DNA of 64,000 nucleotides from Melitaea cinxia (GCF_905220565.1 NC_059405.1:15082081-15146080); one strand, 5' to 3'; positions 1-12,935 are shown, numbered from the stretch's first letter. Notes: generated by a model from the letters alone, not told the origin. Translations and numbers: made by a program.

Positions 1-75
1 TACTGTATCTGTTTCCGGACCCCTGACGTAGGATTCTTCGTAGTGTGAGACATTGAGTGTATGTCGTTTATTTAT
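1..75 (+). repeat. 3' part of a tRNA-derived SINE
   Basis: The text 'gtttccggacccc' followed by a diverged tail and 'gagtgt' matches the 3' part of the fuller SINE at 415-610 in the same orientation. The 5' tRNA-like head is outside the window. Confidence 0.6.
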
Positions 76-414
76 TGATTTCAAGCCGTCGAGCGTCGGT
101 TATAGACAGGTAGCAACGCTGACTTCTCTACGACACTTTTTAAGTATTAAAGTAGTATTCGAAGCAACAATATCATGAGTCATGTTTGGATATAATTAAA
201 GGTCATTTACATATTTACATACAAAAAACTGTTGAAAATGACCGTCGAAACGGACGAACATGTAGCGCACAGCATGTGTTTAGTCATATTCAGTTTTTTA
301 CATATATTACGGCGGAACTTCAAACGATAGCCACTGTGACCTTGAGCAACGACCTAAGATAAGCAATTCAACACTGTTATACAAATATCTTATCAACCTA
401 TCCGCATTTGACGA

Positions 415-612
415 CGTGTTGGCGCAGCGGTAATAGCACTATCTGTTGCGCTGGCGGTCGCGGGTTCGATTCCCGCTCACGACAGACATTTGTATCGACC
501 ATATAGATGTTGGTCGTGGTCTGGGCGTTGTGTTTGTGTATTGTATGTTTCCGGACCCCCAACACAGGAGAAAATCCTACTGGGAGATCCGTTGAGTGTG
601 AAACGTTTATTA
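415..612 (+). repeat. tRNA-derived SINE with intact A and B box-like sequences
   Basis: The head carries an A-box-like 'ttggcgcagcggt' and a B-box-like 'ggttcgattccc' about 30 bp later, followed by a shared body ('acatttgtat', 'tggtcgtggtctggg', 'gtttccggacccc'). Related copies lie at 6362, 7965, 11148, 15865 and 25480. This is a retrotransposed tRNA-derived element rather than a functional tRNA: the head does not fold as a full cloverleaf and the body is repeated elsewhere. Confidence 0.85.
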
Positions 613-1093
613 ATTTGGTCTAAATTCATCAATATTCAAACGATGCCTTGATTGAATCAGATTTGCGTCAATAAATCTCAAATCAGTACGTACTAATAAA
701 AACGCGGTCATCGACCCGTCGAAGGTTAATATTAATTATACAATAATTATTTAACAGCTGACCATAATTGAAAAGACAAAGGATTATCTATTAGTTATCC
801 AAATACATCTGTGGGGTATTTGCTTATAATATTTATTTGAACTGTGATGGTTCGCCGGCGCCGGTCACGACGCTTTGAGTAAATATTTGTTAGTTTTGTA
901 CTAAATATAACCAAGAACTAACCCCGTGAAAGTGAAAAAAGATATTTAAATAATTGGATCTTTATAATTAGTGTATTATTTCAAGGCCACTAGTCGTTCC
1001 TCGCGGTTTTATTCATGAATACTCATGCCGTTTTCTACGGGAATTTGGGGGGAACTCAGTAATTTAGAAATAAATATTAAGATTACTTTTCTA

Positions 1094-1302
1094 CTATATA
1101 CTAGCTGCCTGGACAGACTTCGTTCTGTCAATAGTTAATAGGAAAATAAATGTAACATTTCCGAGTGATAACTAAAATTTTTTGATATTTTTTTGTTATA
1201 AGCCTTGCGTGGGCTTTAAGGACCAAAAAGAATGCCGAATTGGTCGAGCCGTTCTCGAGTTATGCGCGTAGCAACATTCATTTTTATTTATATAGAAGAA
1301 CA
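1094..1302 (+). repeat. interspersed repeat fragment (LINE 3' tail-like)
   Basis: The phrase 'tactagctgcctggacagacttcg' (shown only in part here) and the run around 'ggtcgagccgttctcgagt' resemble lepidopteran non-LTR 3' tails. Those tails read as a gene-free 'actagctg...cgttctgt...gagccgtt' pattern. The nearest relative in this window is the segment at 63360-63575. No coding capacity is visible. Confidence 0.5.
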
Positions 1303-1654
1303 CTAAAGAGCTAGTGAACTTAATTTGCGTAAATGTAAAATATTCTTGTGCAACATAGTCATAAAATATCTTATAATTTATTAAATTTAATGAAATATTT
1401 TATTACAAGATTTATGAGTGACAACAAAATTTATATAAAAAAAGTAGTTTTTTTTAGGTTATACATAATGTTTTCTAATGTTTACGCGAATTTCACTCAT
1501 GATAAAAAACTTTTTTCGGTTTCAGGTTTTTTATAGCAACCATGGTCACGGAGGACTTGGAGGACGGAAGGAAACGTCGAGCATCTAAAAAACATAATAA
1601 ACCGCTATAAAATCCGAAAAAGTCGTTTCATTATAACAAGTTATACATATTTTT

Positions 1655-2275
1655 AACCGACTTCCAAAAAAGGAGGAGGTTCTCAATTCGACTGTATTTT
1701 TTTTTTTTTTTTTTTTATGTATGTTACATCAGAACTTTTGACCGGGTAGACCGATTTCGACAAATTTTGTTTTAATCGAAAGGTGGTGTGTGCCAATTGG
1801 TCCCATTTAAATTTATTTGAGATCTAACAACTACTTTTCGAGTTATATCTAATAATGCGTTTTTACTTGACGCTTTTTTCGTCGACCTACGTTGTATTAT
1901 ACCACATAACTTTCTACTGGATGTACCGATTTTGATAATTCTTTTTTTGTTGGAAAGGGGATATCCCTAGTTTGGTACCGTGATAAGGAAACCAGGATCT
2001 GATGATGGGATCCCAGAGAAATCGAGGGAAACTCTTGAAAATCCGTAATAACTTTTTACTGGGTGTACCGATTTTGATAATTTTTAATTTAATCGAAAGC
2101 TGATGTTTATCATGTGGTCACATATAAATTTTATCGAGATCTGATAACTACTTTTTGAGTAATCTTTGATAACGCGTAGTTGCTTGACTAAGTTTTCGTC
2201 GATCTACGTTGTATTACTTGTCGATGTAATTGAAGTCGGTTTTTTTTTCGTTTGCGAGCAAACACAATTATATTT
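1655..2275 (+). repeat. TIR-type interspersed repeat, copy 1 (long)
   Basis: The element opens with AACCGACTTC (1655-1664) and closes with its reverse complement GAAGTCGGTT (2232-2241), which suggests a non-autonomous DNA element with terminal inverted repeats. The copies at 5037 and 17272 share internal text such as 'ggatcccagagaaatcgag' and 'gtaccgattttgataatt'. After the right repeat all copies continue into 'tcgtttgcgagcaaacac', a short palindrome. No transposase is present. Confidence 0.75.
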
Positions 2276-2412
2276 TACACTGATTTCTGCAGTTGTAAAT
2301 GGGCTATAACTGAGCCTCACGTTGTTACATAGACTATAGGTAAGTACCCTTCCTCGGGTAATGGACTGTTCAAAATAAAACATTTCAATTCAAACCAGGA
2401 GTTTTATAATAT

Positions 2413-2945
2413 TACTAGCTGCTGCCCGCGACGTCGTCTACGTGAACGCTATACAGCACCAAAAATACCTACGATTATACCTTTTAAAATAACATTCATT
2501 TTCCCGTTTCTTCTTTACATTTCATATCTACAGAAAAATCTCATAGATGGCGCTGCTTTAAAATGGTCTTGTCTACTTATATTCATTTAATTATGTTTAT
2601 CGGCTTAGTTACTTATGTTGCGTGATTTTTATAGTGTGAAGCTAGCTTATATAGCATGGTTATTAACATAACAACAACATTCAAATATGCGTCGTTAGAT
2701 TACACGTTGTTACAGAATGCGTTAAAGAAATAAAGGTTCACTGCTCGTTCCCCGTAGGTGATAGCGTGATATTATGTAGCCTATATGTTGACCCGACTTC
2801 TTAGTAATATTCGTGCCAAATTTGAAGTAAATACATGCGGTACTTTTTGAGTTTATCCCGGACATACATACAGACAAACAGACAAAAATTCTAAAACTAT
2901 ATTTTTGGCATCGGTATCGATTGTCGATTACACCCCAAGTATTCT
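2413..2945 (+). repeat. interspersed repeat, LINE 3' tail-like
   Basis: It starts 'tactagctgctgcccgcgac' and ends with 'catacatacagacaaacagac' and 'tttggcatcggtatcgat'. These are familiar lepidopteran repeat phrases, usually found at the 3' ends of RTE-like non-LTR elements. I see no open reading frame. Confidence 0.6.
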
Positions 2946-3884
2946 TTTAAAAAAATATTCAATGTACAGTTTTGACTTTCCTACCATTTCATTATATGTA
3001 TAGATTAAAGATAATAAATATTAAGTTTAACAGATTGATGTGAAACGATTATTACATAATTAATGAATGCTTTCATAATAAAATGATGTACTTCACCATT
3101 AAGATAATGTTGACAATGCTGATGTCAGGTAAAACTTGAATGAGTTTATGTGGCATCTTATTATTGTATTTTATATTCTTACATGTATCTAAATAAATAA
3201 ATAAATAATAATAAATTTTTCAAGTACGTCAAACACTAGATTACTTTTACGAATAGACGTAATATTAGAAAGGTTTTACGTAAAACCACAAGTGCATAAC
3301 AACCGACAAACGCAGTCCTAAGAATGAAACTAGGTAGGATCTGAAGTGCTATGTCATGTATGTACTCGCGAGACGAACACGGCATCGTGTCAATGTTTAC
3401 CTGACGTCGGTAAATATTTGACACATCGAGTTTGACACGTAACGCTCAGCTGGAGCGTAGTGATGGTTCCCTGGTACATTATCTGAATTTTAACTCAAAT
3501 TCTTCTATTATAGGAACGTAATATGGGTTTTAAGATATCTGAAAATACAGTCAATGTTTTCTAATAAAAATCCATTTAATATTTGTTAAGTTGGAAAACG
3601 TAAGAAAAATAACGGGTTACACAGATTGATAACTATTTATTTATACACATTTGATGTACGTTTTAGAAGTAAAACCTAATCAAAATTTTAAAAAAATACG
3701 CCTATTAGAAGCACGCGCTAATGTTTAACGTGTCAGTGTAATGAACTAATTACTTTTAAATGGAACAGAAGCCGTACGACCGAGAGGACATTTACAGGTT
3801 AAATCTATATTATTACATAAGTGATAATTATGTTACCGCTTCATTAAAACTTGTATATCGCTTTGATATTCACCTACCTCCTAT
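2946..3884. other. AT-rich, nothing recognised
   Basis: No exon, known repeat or RNA gene was recognised. A CpG-containing patch at 3350-3470 has no coding signal. Confidence 0.5.
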
Positions 3885-4095
3885 CTACGCTTTAGCCTGT
3901 GACATCCCACTGCTGGGCATACGCCTCTTTCCCATGTAGGAGAATCGGAACTTAATCCACAACGCTTCTCCGCTACGGGCTCGCGGATATATTTATTCCC
4001 TTTTATGAGTAACAATCGCTATCAAGGTGTGTATGATGACAACCGTTATCTACAGCTTAAAGTGCTCTCCGAGGCACGGTGGGGTTACAAAGACT
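3885..4095 (-). repeat. SINE-associated 3' half, minus strand
   Basis: Read on the minus strand it gives the order 'gcctcggagagcac', 'tgatagcgattgttactcat', 'gcccagcagtgggat' and 'acaggctaaagcg'. The same order occurs on the plus strand across 25625-25725 and 13185-13312. It is the tail half of a longer SINE whose head is missing here. Confidence 0.75.
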
Positions 4096-4639
4096 TCCTA
4101 TCTATGTATTAATAATCTCCTGACAGAAACAACTTCAATAAAAGATATGACATTGTACACATAAAAACTGGAGATGGGTGAAATAAAACCAAATGATCTC
4201 AACTAGAATATCTCTATTATTCCTATCGGTAATAGCATCTCTCTTGCATATTGTATCTAAGGGATATGTAAGTGTATAAAAAGGCACTTTCTTCTGCCAT
4301 AATCAGGCGGAATAATTTCCTTACCAAGACAAACGATTTACGATAAAAAGGGAATCACCAATATTGTGTGCTCTTCGGAAGAGAATGGTGAGACTAACAA
4401 GGACTAATGAGTAAAAACACGAAAATGTACTAAATAAAAATACCAGTTCAGAATAAAAACAGACAAGACCATCCGCATTAATGAAGCCTTCATTCAAGAA
4501 CTTTGAAAAGACGGATCTATAAACATGTACTAGCGATTCATAGTATATTGTCTAATTTCCTTCACAATTTAGTAAATTGAAATTGCACCCCTGCTGCTCT
4601 GAAGCAAGTCGCTCGTCTATGGTAAAAATTGATCTCTTG

Positions 4640-4985
4640 TACAATCTAAAGTCTACTGTAATTAAATCTATACAAATAAATAAAATTGGAGTGTATGTTT
4701 GTAATATTAAAAAAGCCGCTTTTTACTAAATGCATATAGATGTATACACGGTACATATACCAAAATAACATTTTTTTACAATTTCTATCCGTCTGTTTGT
4801 TCCAGCTAATCTCAGTAATGGCTAGACCGATTTTGACGGGACTTTCACTGGCCGATAGCTGTAGCAATAAGGAGTAACTTAGGATACTTTTATTTTAGAA
4901 ATATATTTATTTTATAACTCTGCGAACTGAACAATACCTTTTTTTTAAATCCCACGTGGACGAAGTCGCAGGCACAGCTAGTGAT
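4640..4985 (+). repeat. interspersed repeat family shared with 55262-55597
   Basis: The sequence from 'aattggagtgtatgtttgta' through 'gaccgattttgacggga' to 'aagtcgcaggcacagctagt' is repeated with modest divergence at 55262-55597. The ending '...cgaagtcgc.ggc.cagctagt' is typical of lepidopteran non-LTR tails. No ORF is present. Confidence 0.8.
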
Positions 4986-5036
4986 TAATAACTGTGATTG
5001 GAAGAAATACAACTAACTTATTTTAATTATTTTTTT

Positions 5037-5360
5037 AATCGACTTTAAAAAGGGAGGAGGTTACTCAATTCGACCGTATTGTATGTATGTTGACCGTATT
5101 TATGTTTGTATGGGATACCTTCGTCGTTTATGAACCGATTTTGATAATTCTTTTTTGTTGGAAAGGTGATATCCCAAGTGTGTACCACGGTAAAGAAACC
5201 AGGATCCGATGGTGGAATCCCAGAGAAATCGAGTGAAACCGTAGAAAAGCGTAGTGACGACTAGTGCGTTTGTCAATTTTTTTCGTCTACTTACATTGTA
5301 TTACTGTTACTGTCGATGTATTAAAGTCGGTGTTTTTCGTTTGCGAGCAAACACAATTAT
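5037..5360 (+). repeat. TIR-type interspersed repeat, copy 2 (internally deleted)
   Basis: The left end is AATCGACTTT (5037) and the right end AAAGTCGGTG (5323-5332), diverged versions of the copy 1 termini. The GTTTGC-GA-GCAAAC palindrome follows at 5339-5352. It is about half the length of copy 1; the middle block is missing. Confidence 0.7.
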
Positions 5361-6089
5361 TATTTAGTTAGTAATTTTTATTACTTTTATGCAGTTACGT
5401 AATATTTTTAAAATTTTATTTACAAAGAAAGTCCTACTTTTTTGCATCTTATGCGTGTTAAATTAGTCTGTAAGTGAAGTATGTAATATTTTTTATTTAA
5501 AATATGCTTATAAAAGTATGGATTATTTATAGATTTACATACAAAAATTAACAAAACTCGTTAATGCCTTTAAATATATGTAGAATACCTTATGTTTTTA
5601 GTTTATTATTATTTTACCTTATCTTAAGATTTAGCAAATTTTTGTAGTGATTCTTGTTTGTCATCTTAACGTTTTTTTTTTTACGAATGTACATAATTTT
5701 GTGTCATTCTAGAAGTGTGTATAATCACCTTATGGCATTATAAAAATCCACCAAATGAATAATAAAGGTCAAAACATTATAAAACAAAACTATAACATAG
5801 AAAATAAGCAATTTAAGAACAAACCTATTCCTCCCATAGACTACCATATCGATGTTAATCCAACCAAGCTAGTTATCAACAAGTTCAGACGATATCAGGC
5901 CGACTTAACTTATCCATGTCATAAATAGAAGTTGGTAAGTTAGTAGTTTTAGAAGAGTAAGTGGAGTCCATCAAGTGTCCTCTCCAACTAGTGTGGAAAG
6001 GCCGCCTACGGTTCGTGCGTGCGTGCGTCGTGAATAGAAATCACTTGATTCTTTACACGGGCGTGGTATGTCTGATGGAGTATATCTTT

Positions 6090-6295
6090 TATACGAGAAT
6101 ATTTTTGAAGTAAAACGCTCGCTTGACTTGAGGAGTGAGCTGGTGAATGCGTGATGAGAGCGTTACGAAAAAGTGTGATTGGGCGAGGCGAACGGAAGTT
6201 CAGAGGAGATATAAGTTAGTAAAGATAGGAAAAGAGGTACGTTTCGTAAGTTTTACTTCAGTCGTGTGGTCTAAAGCACAGTTTTTTTTTAATTT
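6090..6295 (+). repeat. MITE-like element ending in gttttacttc
   Basis: It contains 'gcgttacgaaaaagtgtgat', 'gggcgaggcgaacggaagtt' and 'cgtaagttttacttcag', then a 'gtgtggtctaaagcaca' hairpin-like end. Reverse-complement copies occur at 41670-41880 and 50215-50378. The copies begin and end in complementary 'gaagtaaaac'/'gttttactt' motifs, which suggests a TIR element without coding capacity. Confidence 0.75.
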
Positions 6296-6361
6296 AACTT
6301 ATTTTTACTACTGTAAGCTTATATTTAAGACCGTAAATTTTATTGAAATAGCTTAGTAATG

Positions 6362-6545
6362 TTTTGGCATCGCGTTGGCGCAGCAGTCATAAGACTAGCT
6401 GCTACGCTGGTAGTCATGAGTTTGATTACCTCTTCATAGGAAACATATACTGCATGACGATACTGATGTTTAGCGTTCTAGGTATATGTTCATGTGTATT
6501 GCGTGTTTTCGGACACAGAGTAAAATCCTAGTAGGTGTTGAGTCA
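6362..6545 (+). repeat. tRNA-derived SINE, diverged
   Basis: The head 'gcgttggcgcagcagt' and the degraded B box 'gagtttgattacc' match the SINE at 415, followed by the same order of body motifs ending 'gagtaaaatcctagtagg' and 'gttgagt'. Both internal promoter boxes are mutated. Confidence 0.75.
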
Positions 6546-7314
6546 ATAATTTTTTGAAAATGTTGGAATTATCGAGATTTTATCTTTAGACACTGCTTTG
6601 TACGTACGTTAATATGAGTGGGCGAGCTATTTCTCGAAAATGTCGATATTCCGTTATAAATCCTCCGCGTACAATTCCTTAGGGGTGTTTATATGCTACA
6701 TATTCAGCTACGCTCTCTATCAGTAGGACCAAACTGAAACTAAGAAGGACAGTTTTGCGCCGCGTAATAGGATGGTAATGGCGGTTCGATGAGGTAAGGC
6801 AACTTCTGATCCTCGACTCAATCAAATATCTCTAGTAAATTTCCTACTTTGCATTTTAGGTTGTGTATTACCATATATTTGTGAAAAGGAAAACCACACA
6901 GTCACGCCAATGTTGTTTTCCTATGTTTTTGAGTTAGAAGTCCAAAATATATTTAGTATATATATCTAAAATATTACATCAAAAAAATTACATCATATTG
7001 CAATAACTTTCGAACGTTTTTCCTTTTTAAATTTAGTAGTACAAAAAATCATATAATTAATACGCTAAGGTTAAGATGATTGCTTCCCTTTTTAGAAAAA
7101 AAAACCTCACAATTGCTCCACATAAATTTTATATCATTTTATAGATAACTGGTTGCTCCACCGGCATCAATAACTAAAAAAATATTCTTTTTTTTTGTTT
7201 TTGTAAATTAATTATTTATTAAAATTATCCGTCATACCGTCATGGCTTTAAATTTGGAACAACGTCAACATGATTGACGGTCAGTCAATTTTTTGTTCAA
7301 TTTCAAACTAATTT

Positions 7315-7372
7315 TTCTTCAAATAACGCGGGTGAAACCGCGGGCCCTACTAGTATTATAATATTACAATAA
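7315..7372 (+). repeat. short LINE-tail remnant
   Basis: The phrase 'aataacgcgggtgaaaccgc' followed by 'actagtattataat' matches the 3' ends at 12120-12300 and 15455-15610. Only the last few tens of bases remain. Confidence 0.5.
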
Positions 7373-7964
7373 ATAATAAATATAATAGGTTTTGTATATT
7401 CATAAAAATTGGTATGCGAATTTATCGCGTGCTATTTTATTTGTGTGTAAATCGTAATAATTTGTGGAATCATACGATGATACATAATCGTAATAAACAC
7501 AGGCGTGCACAAACTATTTATAATTTATACATTCTTACACATAGAGGTAATTTATATAGAGTCAATGTACAGATAGATATGCAGTACTTTAATTTCAATT
7601 CAAAATTCAATTAATCATTTGGTTTAATTTTAATATAATTGCCAAACATAATTGACTCTACAGGGCTTACCGCAATTGTAATTTTGAAACTCTCGATATG
7701 TCGACGATAATCGTAGTTAGTCACGTACAATCGAGTGTACTTAGTGAACGTGAAACTCTTAAAACTTATATCTAATTATATATATTATACCTATCTTTAT
7801 TAATAAATAAATCTCTTATAACATACACACACGGTCCTATTCCTATGGTAAGCAACCCAGTGCACGTGTTTATAGGTAATAGCCGACTTTTATAGCTAAA
7901 TACTATTTTTTTTATATACATATACATAGAAATATTACATACATATATAAATACAAATATTACA

Positions 7965-8040
7965 TCCAAACTCAGGCGGGAATCGAACCCGCAACCCACA
8001 GAGCAGAAAGCACTACTAACTGCGCTAACGAGCTAAACAC
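7965..8040 (-). repeat. tRNA-like head of a SINE, minus strand
   Basis: On the minus strand it contains a B-box-like 'gggttcgattcccgcc' and an A-box-like 'gttagcgcagttagt'. It is too short and lacks the cloverleaf partners of a real tRNA. I read it as a truncated SINE head. Confidence 0.6.
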
Positions 8041-8099
8041 AGATTTGATCTACATACATAACATACACCATAAAAACTTCCCAATAAAGTATTCTAGTG

Positions 8100-9240
8100 C
8101 TACCGGCTGAGTCAAAATATATAAATTAAAAAAAAAAAACAATAATTTATGGATCGATTTTCAAATTTTTTCCACTAGTGGAACGCTACGTTATCACTGA
8201 GAACGACATGTCATTGTAACGGGAGAAAACAAAACAAAGAGCTAGTATATTCAAAAAACGAGTGAAGTCATGTGAGTCGTACGGTACATTCAGTTATAAA
8301 TCCATTAATTTCGGACCCGCACAAACATTCCAATTAGCGAGCGGGAGTCGGCTCGTAAATAGGTTAATGAACTCTATTTCGACTAGGTATTTCTATGTTA
8401 ACTACATATTATGTACGTAAGTTCCTAATGTACAAATAACATATTTTTTATATTCTTTATATGTACGACGTATATCGGATTATATGTCATTATATTTCTG
8501 GCTACCGTTTTGTTACGATAGGGCGTAGTATTAAATGGTAATGACATTATCTTAACTACGGGTTAATTGAGCTATTAGTAGTGAAATTATTATTAAAATA
8601 GTTTTAGTGGCTTTATTACTATTTTGGTATCTTTAAAAATCATTTTTAACAACAACAACAGAAATTAGTATAGTACAAAAAAAAAACCAAAAAAAGTATT
8701 GTTCAAAAGAGAATTCTCTTATGAAGAAATGTCAAATTTTATTAAAAAACAATCATGACGGTGTATTTAACTATTTTGTAAATTAATTTTATCGTAGGTA
8801 AGTACCACATACATAATGTTATAGGTACAATTAGATTGAAAGAGGACACAACGCTGCATCTTATCACATCTAAAAATGTGGTAAAATTACTTCTAACTCA
8901 AAAATACTTATTCTTCGTAATAAACTTTTAATTTGTCCCAATTCAAATAACATAATATTACAAAATATATTTAAATTGAAAAAAAAAAACACTTCTAATA
9001 TAATAGGACACGCTTACAAAAACCTTTAAAAAAAAGAAGACATCTCGTAAACGTCGAGATCACGAATCCCCCTAACAACAGCAAATGCGTCCGCTCCTTG
9101 ATAAAAACGTGACTCCATATACGTTACAGATGTCTAATCTTACAAAACATAACATAACAGAAATACTATTCCTTCTCTTTTAGGTATATATATAAAAATT
9201 AATCGTCCGAAATGTATTTACGGCCATAACCTCCGAGTTG
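8100..9240. other. AT-rich, nothing recognised
   Basis: Homopolymeric A/T runs only; no exon or repeat family was recognised. Confidence 0.5.
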
Positions 9241-9244
9241 GATT

Positions 9245-9345
9245 TTTTTTTGTCTTCTTTCTTATTAGGACAAGGTATACAAATAGAAAAAAAAAAATTT
9301 TTTGTCTTCTTTCTTATTAGGACAAGGTATACAAATAGAATTTTT
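9245..9345. repeat. tandem duplication, unit about 56 bp
   Basis: Two near-identical copies of 'tttgtcttctttcttattag' plus 'gacaaggtatacaaatag' are separated by a poly-A/poly-T junction. The identity implies a recent duplication. Confidence 0.9.
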
Positions 9346-9419
9346 TTTTTAAAAGTACCTAAATAAGGATCTTTAAATAGTAACAAACAAAAAACAAACA
9401 ATAGCGTAGTGGTTGCAAC

Positions 9420-11140
9420 TGTCACGTTTTGGCTGATTCAATACCCGCCCACGCAAATATTTTTATACGTCATCTGCACGTTTGTCGTAATCTGGATATT
9501 TGTGTTATTATACACTTACTCAACATCAAGGTTTACTGGATAATTGCAAACAAAATCTTCACATACAACCGAATTTCCAATATATAATTAGAAATTACAC
9601 ATATAAAACGTAATAACATTATTTCGCGTTCACTTAAAAGTACTTTGTTGAATATATGTATAAATGATGAAACTTCGTATTAATTTCGTAAGAAACTAAG
9701 AACAAAGTAACCCGTTAGCGAATTTGACGGAGAAATATCAAAAACGGTCTTAATTGGCAACGTACATACATATGTACTCGTATAAGTGACATCCTTTATC
9801 TTTCGCTTGACAAGATTTTACTTTATAGAACGCAACTTTGAAATTCAATGTTCGAAAATTTTTTATATTATAATTACTTTTTGTTATACCGAGTGCGTAA
9901 TTATCGAAATTCCGAATTTACAAGGAAATGTCAAAATTCCACTTAATTGCTATAAGCATATATATAAATTTGCGACATCTTTCAACGCATATGATTTACG
10001 TACATAATACAGTTCGTCGTATATTGTGTTTGCATTTAAAAAAATTATGGAAAAATATTATAATGTTGAATTTTCTTTAATGACGACTGAAATTGATAGC
10101 TTGTAAAAGGAAATAAAATTATTTATATAGATATAAACTGATTTTTAAAATTGTAGGTCTTTTATACGTTTTTATATCGAACTCTGGACTTGAAAAGAAA
10201 TGTATAAAAATCGATTCAACTGAAACTCTACATCTATCATAATAACATCAAGTTGCCTCAAATTGCAGACGTCAATTTATTAACAAGTTTACAGAGAGTA
10301 ATAAATATGTACTAACTACGTAAATGTGTATATTTGTTCTGAGTTCCATCTTTAAATTTTGAGTACCTAATAAAATATATACCTTTTTTTAACATTGTAT
10401 TTTTAACATGAACATGTATTGAATACAATTAATGAAGTAAAATTCACCAGAGTTCCTCTAAAAGGTCGTCATAATTTTAAATTTTTAAAATTCTACGGTA
10501 ACGTTCCAATTTTAAATTTGTAACATTCCCCGGTAACGTTCCAATTTTTTTTTCATGCAAAGAAATTCATCTCATAAATATCACGTTCGAATTCCGAATT
10601 ATTCTCATCGAAAATCCTCGATATTCGCTAGACAAGTTTAGTTAAGCCGCTCACAGACCCGAAGATATCATGTGAGCGAATTAAATTTTCCGTAATCGGA
10701 TTACACTTGAAACTTGGATCACATATGATACTTTTTTTCCCGATTACCGTCGCTCCCGTAACGTATAGGTACGATTCTATTTATATTATTATCGTTATTT
10801 AAGTTATAACTAATAAACAAGAATGCTGTGCCTCTCATATCGTTTCTTTAATTTCGCAATAAAATGGTGAAACGAAGCGAAGTCAATTAAGCTTGTAATT
10901 ATTAACAGTAAATCAAGCTCGTTTTTTTTAAAAATGGTCATTGAACCGTACCTTGCAAGGCGACGCTCTATGACGATAACTTAACATTAGCTGGTCACGT
11001 GTCTTTCGTTACCGAATCCGCTGTTAAACGTGGTATTAACTGATTCGAGATTAATAGAAAGAAACTTATATTAGTTACATATTTTTTTAGGATTCTGTAT
11101 GCATTTGTTGACAACCCTTAATCAAAGTTAGTAAACAAAA
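9420..11140. other. repeat-poor AT-rich sequence
   Basis: No supported gene. Short open frames here (for example 9786-10007) have no family resemblance or splice context. A direct repeat of about 15 bp ('acggtaacgttccaattttaa'-like, 10494-10545) is visible. Confidence 0.5.
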
Positions 11141-11147
11141 CAAACTA

Positions 11148-11285
11148 ATGCCTCACACTCAACGGCCCTCACTACGATCTACTTCTGTGTCGGGAGTTCG
11201 GATCGCACACATAATACACAAGCACAAACGCCCAGACCACGGCAAACATCTGTATGTCCAATACAAATGTCTGTAAAAAGTTATC
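11148..11285 (-). repeat. SINE body, minus strand
   Basis: Read in reverse it gives 'acatttgtattggacatac', 'agatgtttgccgtggtctgg', 'gcgtttgtgcttgtgtatta' and 'tgagtgtga', matching the body of the SINE at 415-612. The tRNA-like head is lost. Confidence 0.8.
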
Positions 11286-11924
11286 ATTTGTATTTACTAT
11301 TCTCAGCTTTTTCTTAGTCACTTATATACCACAGTTAATGTTTCTCCCACTGTCTCTCTTTTACGGAAAAAAAAACGAGAATTAATTTTATTATATTTTT
11401 TTTTATTAAATATGCTAACGATGTACAATAGATCACTGTAATTTTTTTAATAATAAATAAATTATAATATTTTTTTTATATTATTAAAATTTCTTTTATT
11501 ACTTAGAACTGCTAAGTAATATTAGTTTATTACCTCTCGCTCGTACCTGACCCGTATGAAGCAAAAAAGTGTTGCTGTACAGACAAGTTAACAAGTTCAA
11601 ACTAGACTAAAAAATCAGTAGACAATTGTATCATTATACTTTGGCCGCAAATTCGTGTGTCAGTGTGTCAAGGAACGACGTCTCGCGTGTTCAATGATGC
11701 GGGCACATTTATATGATGGACAATATACTCGACGCAATTTTCATGTAATACAAGACCCAGTAACACACATTACTATTCAATTTAAGAAAGTCTCTATTAT
11801 TATTATTTATGTATCTATAGGATGGCAAACCTGTGACTGCCTTAGGAGTAATATAAGTGCTTTTGTCGTTTATTATAAGCGCGCTGTTAACACAGAACGT
11901 CCTCAGTAAATCAAGCTGCCCGAT

Positions 11925-12035
11925 CTTATTCTCCACAGAAACCATTTGACTGTGATCTTCTGTAAGTTTGAAGTGCCTACTTGTTTATTACAGATTTTGA
12001 GCAACATATTTCATATTGTGCTCGATCTTTCAACA
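11925..12035 (-). repeat. fragment of the family at 39001-39300
   Basis: It shares 'actgtgatcttctgtaag' and 'ttttgagcaa.atatt' in the same order as the fuller copy at 39.0 kb. It is heavily diverged. Confidence 0.6.
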
Positions 12036-12119
12036 CAATGTAATATTTAAGGCTTTCTTTTACATATTATGATGTTACAGTTTTAAGAAACTTTACAGGC
12101 TACGAAAAATTACGTTATC

Positions 12120-12302
12120 TATAATAATACTAATATTATGAAGCTGAAAAGTTTGTTTGTATGTTTAAACGCGTTAATTTCAGGCGCTATAGGTTCGAAT
12201 TGAAAAATTAATTTTTGTGTTGGATAGCCTATTTACCGAGGAAGGCTATTGGCTATTTTTTTCCTAAAATTAACGTGGGCGAAACCGCAGAGTAAAGCTG
12301 GT
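12120..12302 (+). repeat. LINE 3' tail-like repeat
   Basis: It opens 'actaatattatgaagctgaa', 'aagtttgtttgtatgtttaa', continues 'accgaggaaggctat' and ends 'gggcgaaaccgcagagtaaa'. A shortened relative lies at 15455-15610. Confidence 0.7.
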
Positions 12303-12609
12303 GACTCACAAGAGCTGAAATAACACATTTACATTTGACGTATAAGCACGTATGTAAATTATAAGCATAATTATTATCAATGTAGTGGTAGGTCTCATAT
12401 GTAATACAAGTTCAACTAGTTAATACGTCAGTTATAAAAGCGACGTTGACGAGATCAGACGCATATCAGCTTAATACAAGACTCATAGGAATTGCAATTT
12501 ATAATATTTTGAAATTAATTACGGTAATACATTATAGTAATTAAAAAGGTGAATATATAAAATATATATTTGTTATAAAGTATATAATGTATATAAAATT
12601 TGTTATTTG

Positions 12610-12935
12610 TTAAAATAAACAATAAAGTACAAAAATTGATTATTTAAACTACATACTACATTTTATATTATACAGAACCGATAAAGTAAATTACATTCAA
12701 ATAACTCAATATACGTACAAAATGATATTTACATACAGCTTTGACATAAAAATAAATAAAATAGAGAAAATTTGTGAAAATAAACAATAAAGTACAATAA
12801 TTGATTATTTAAACTACACACTACATTTTATATATACAGAACTGATAAAGTAAATTACATTCAAATAACTCAATATACGTACAAAATGATATTTACATAC
12901 AGTTTTGACATAAAAATAAATAATTAATTAATTTC
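12610..12935. repeat. tandem duplication, unit about 165 bp
   Basis: The block starting 'aaataaacaataaagtaca' near 12613 and running to 'tttgacataaaaataaata' recurs from about 12778 to 12925, with few differences (for example acatactaca versus acacactaca). This is a simple two-copy local duplication. Confidence 0.9.

Noticed and set aside
430..482. tRNA gene
   Set aside because: A and B boxes are present but the sequence is the head of a SINE repeated elsewhere in the window and does not form a complete cloverleaf.
4365..4376. Possible start of the missing MXD bHLH exon (minus-strand Arg-Ala-His)
   Set aside because: The following codons are Asn-Ile-Gly rather than Leu-Arg and there is no acceptor at the right place. 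A similar partial match at about 47183-47195 fails for the same reasons.
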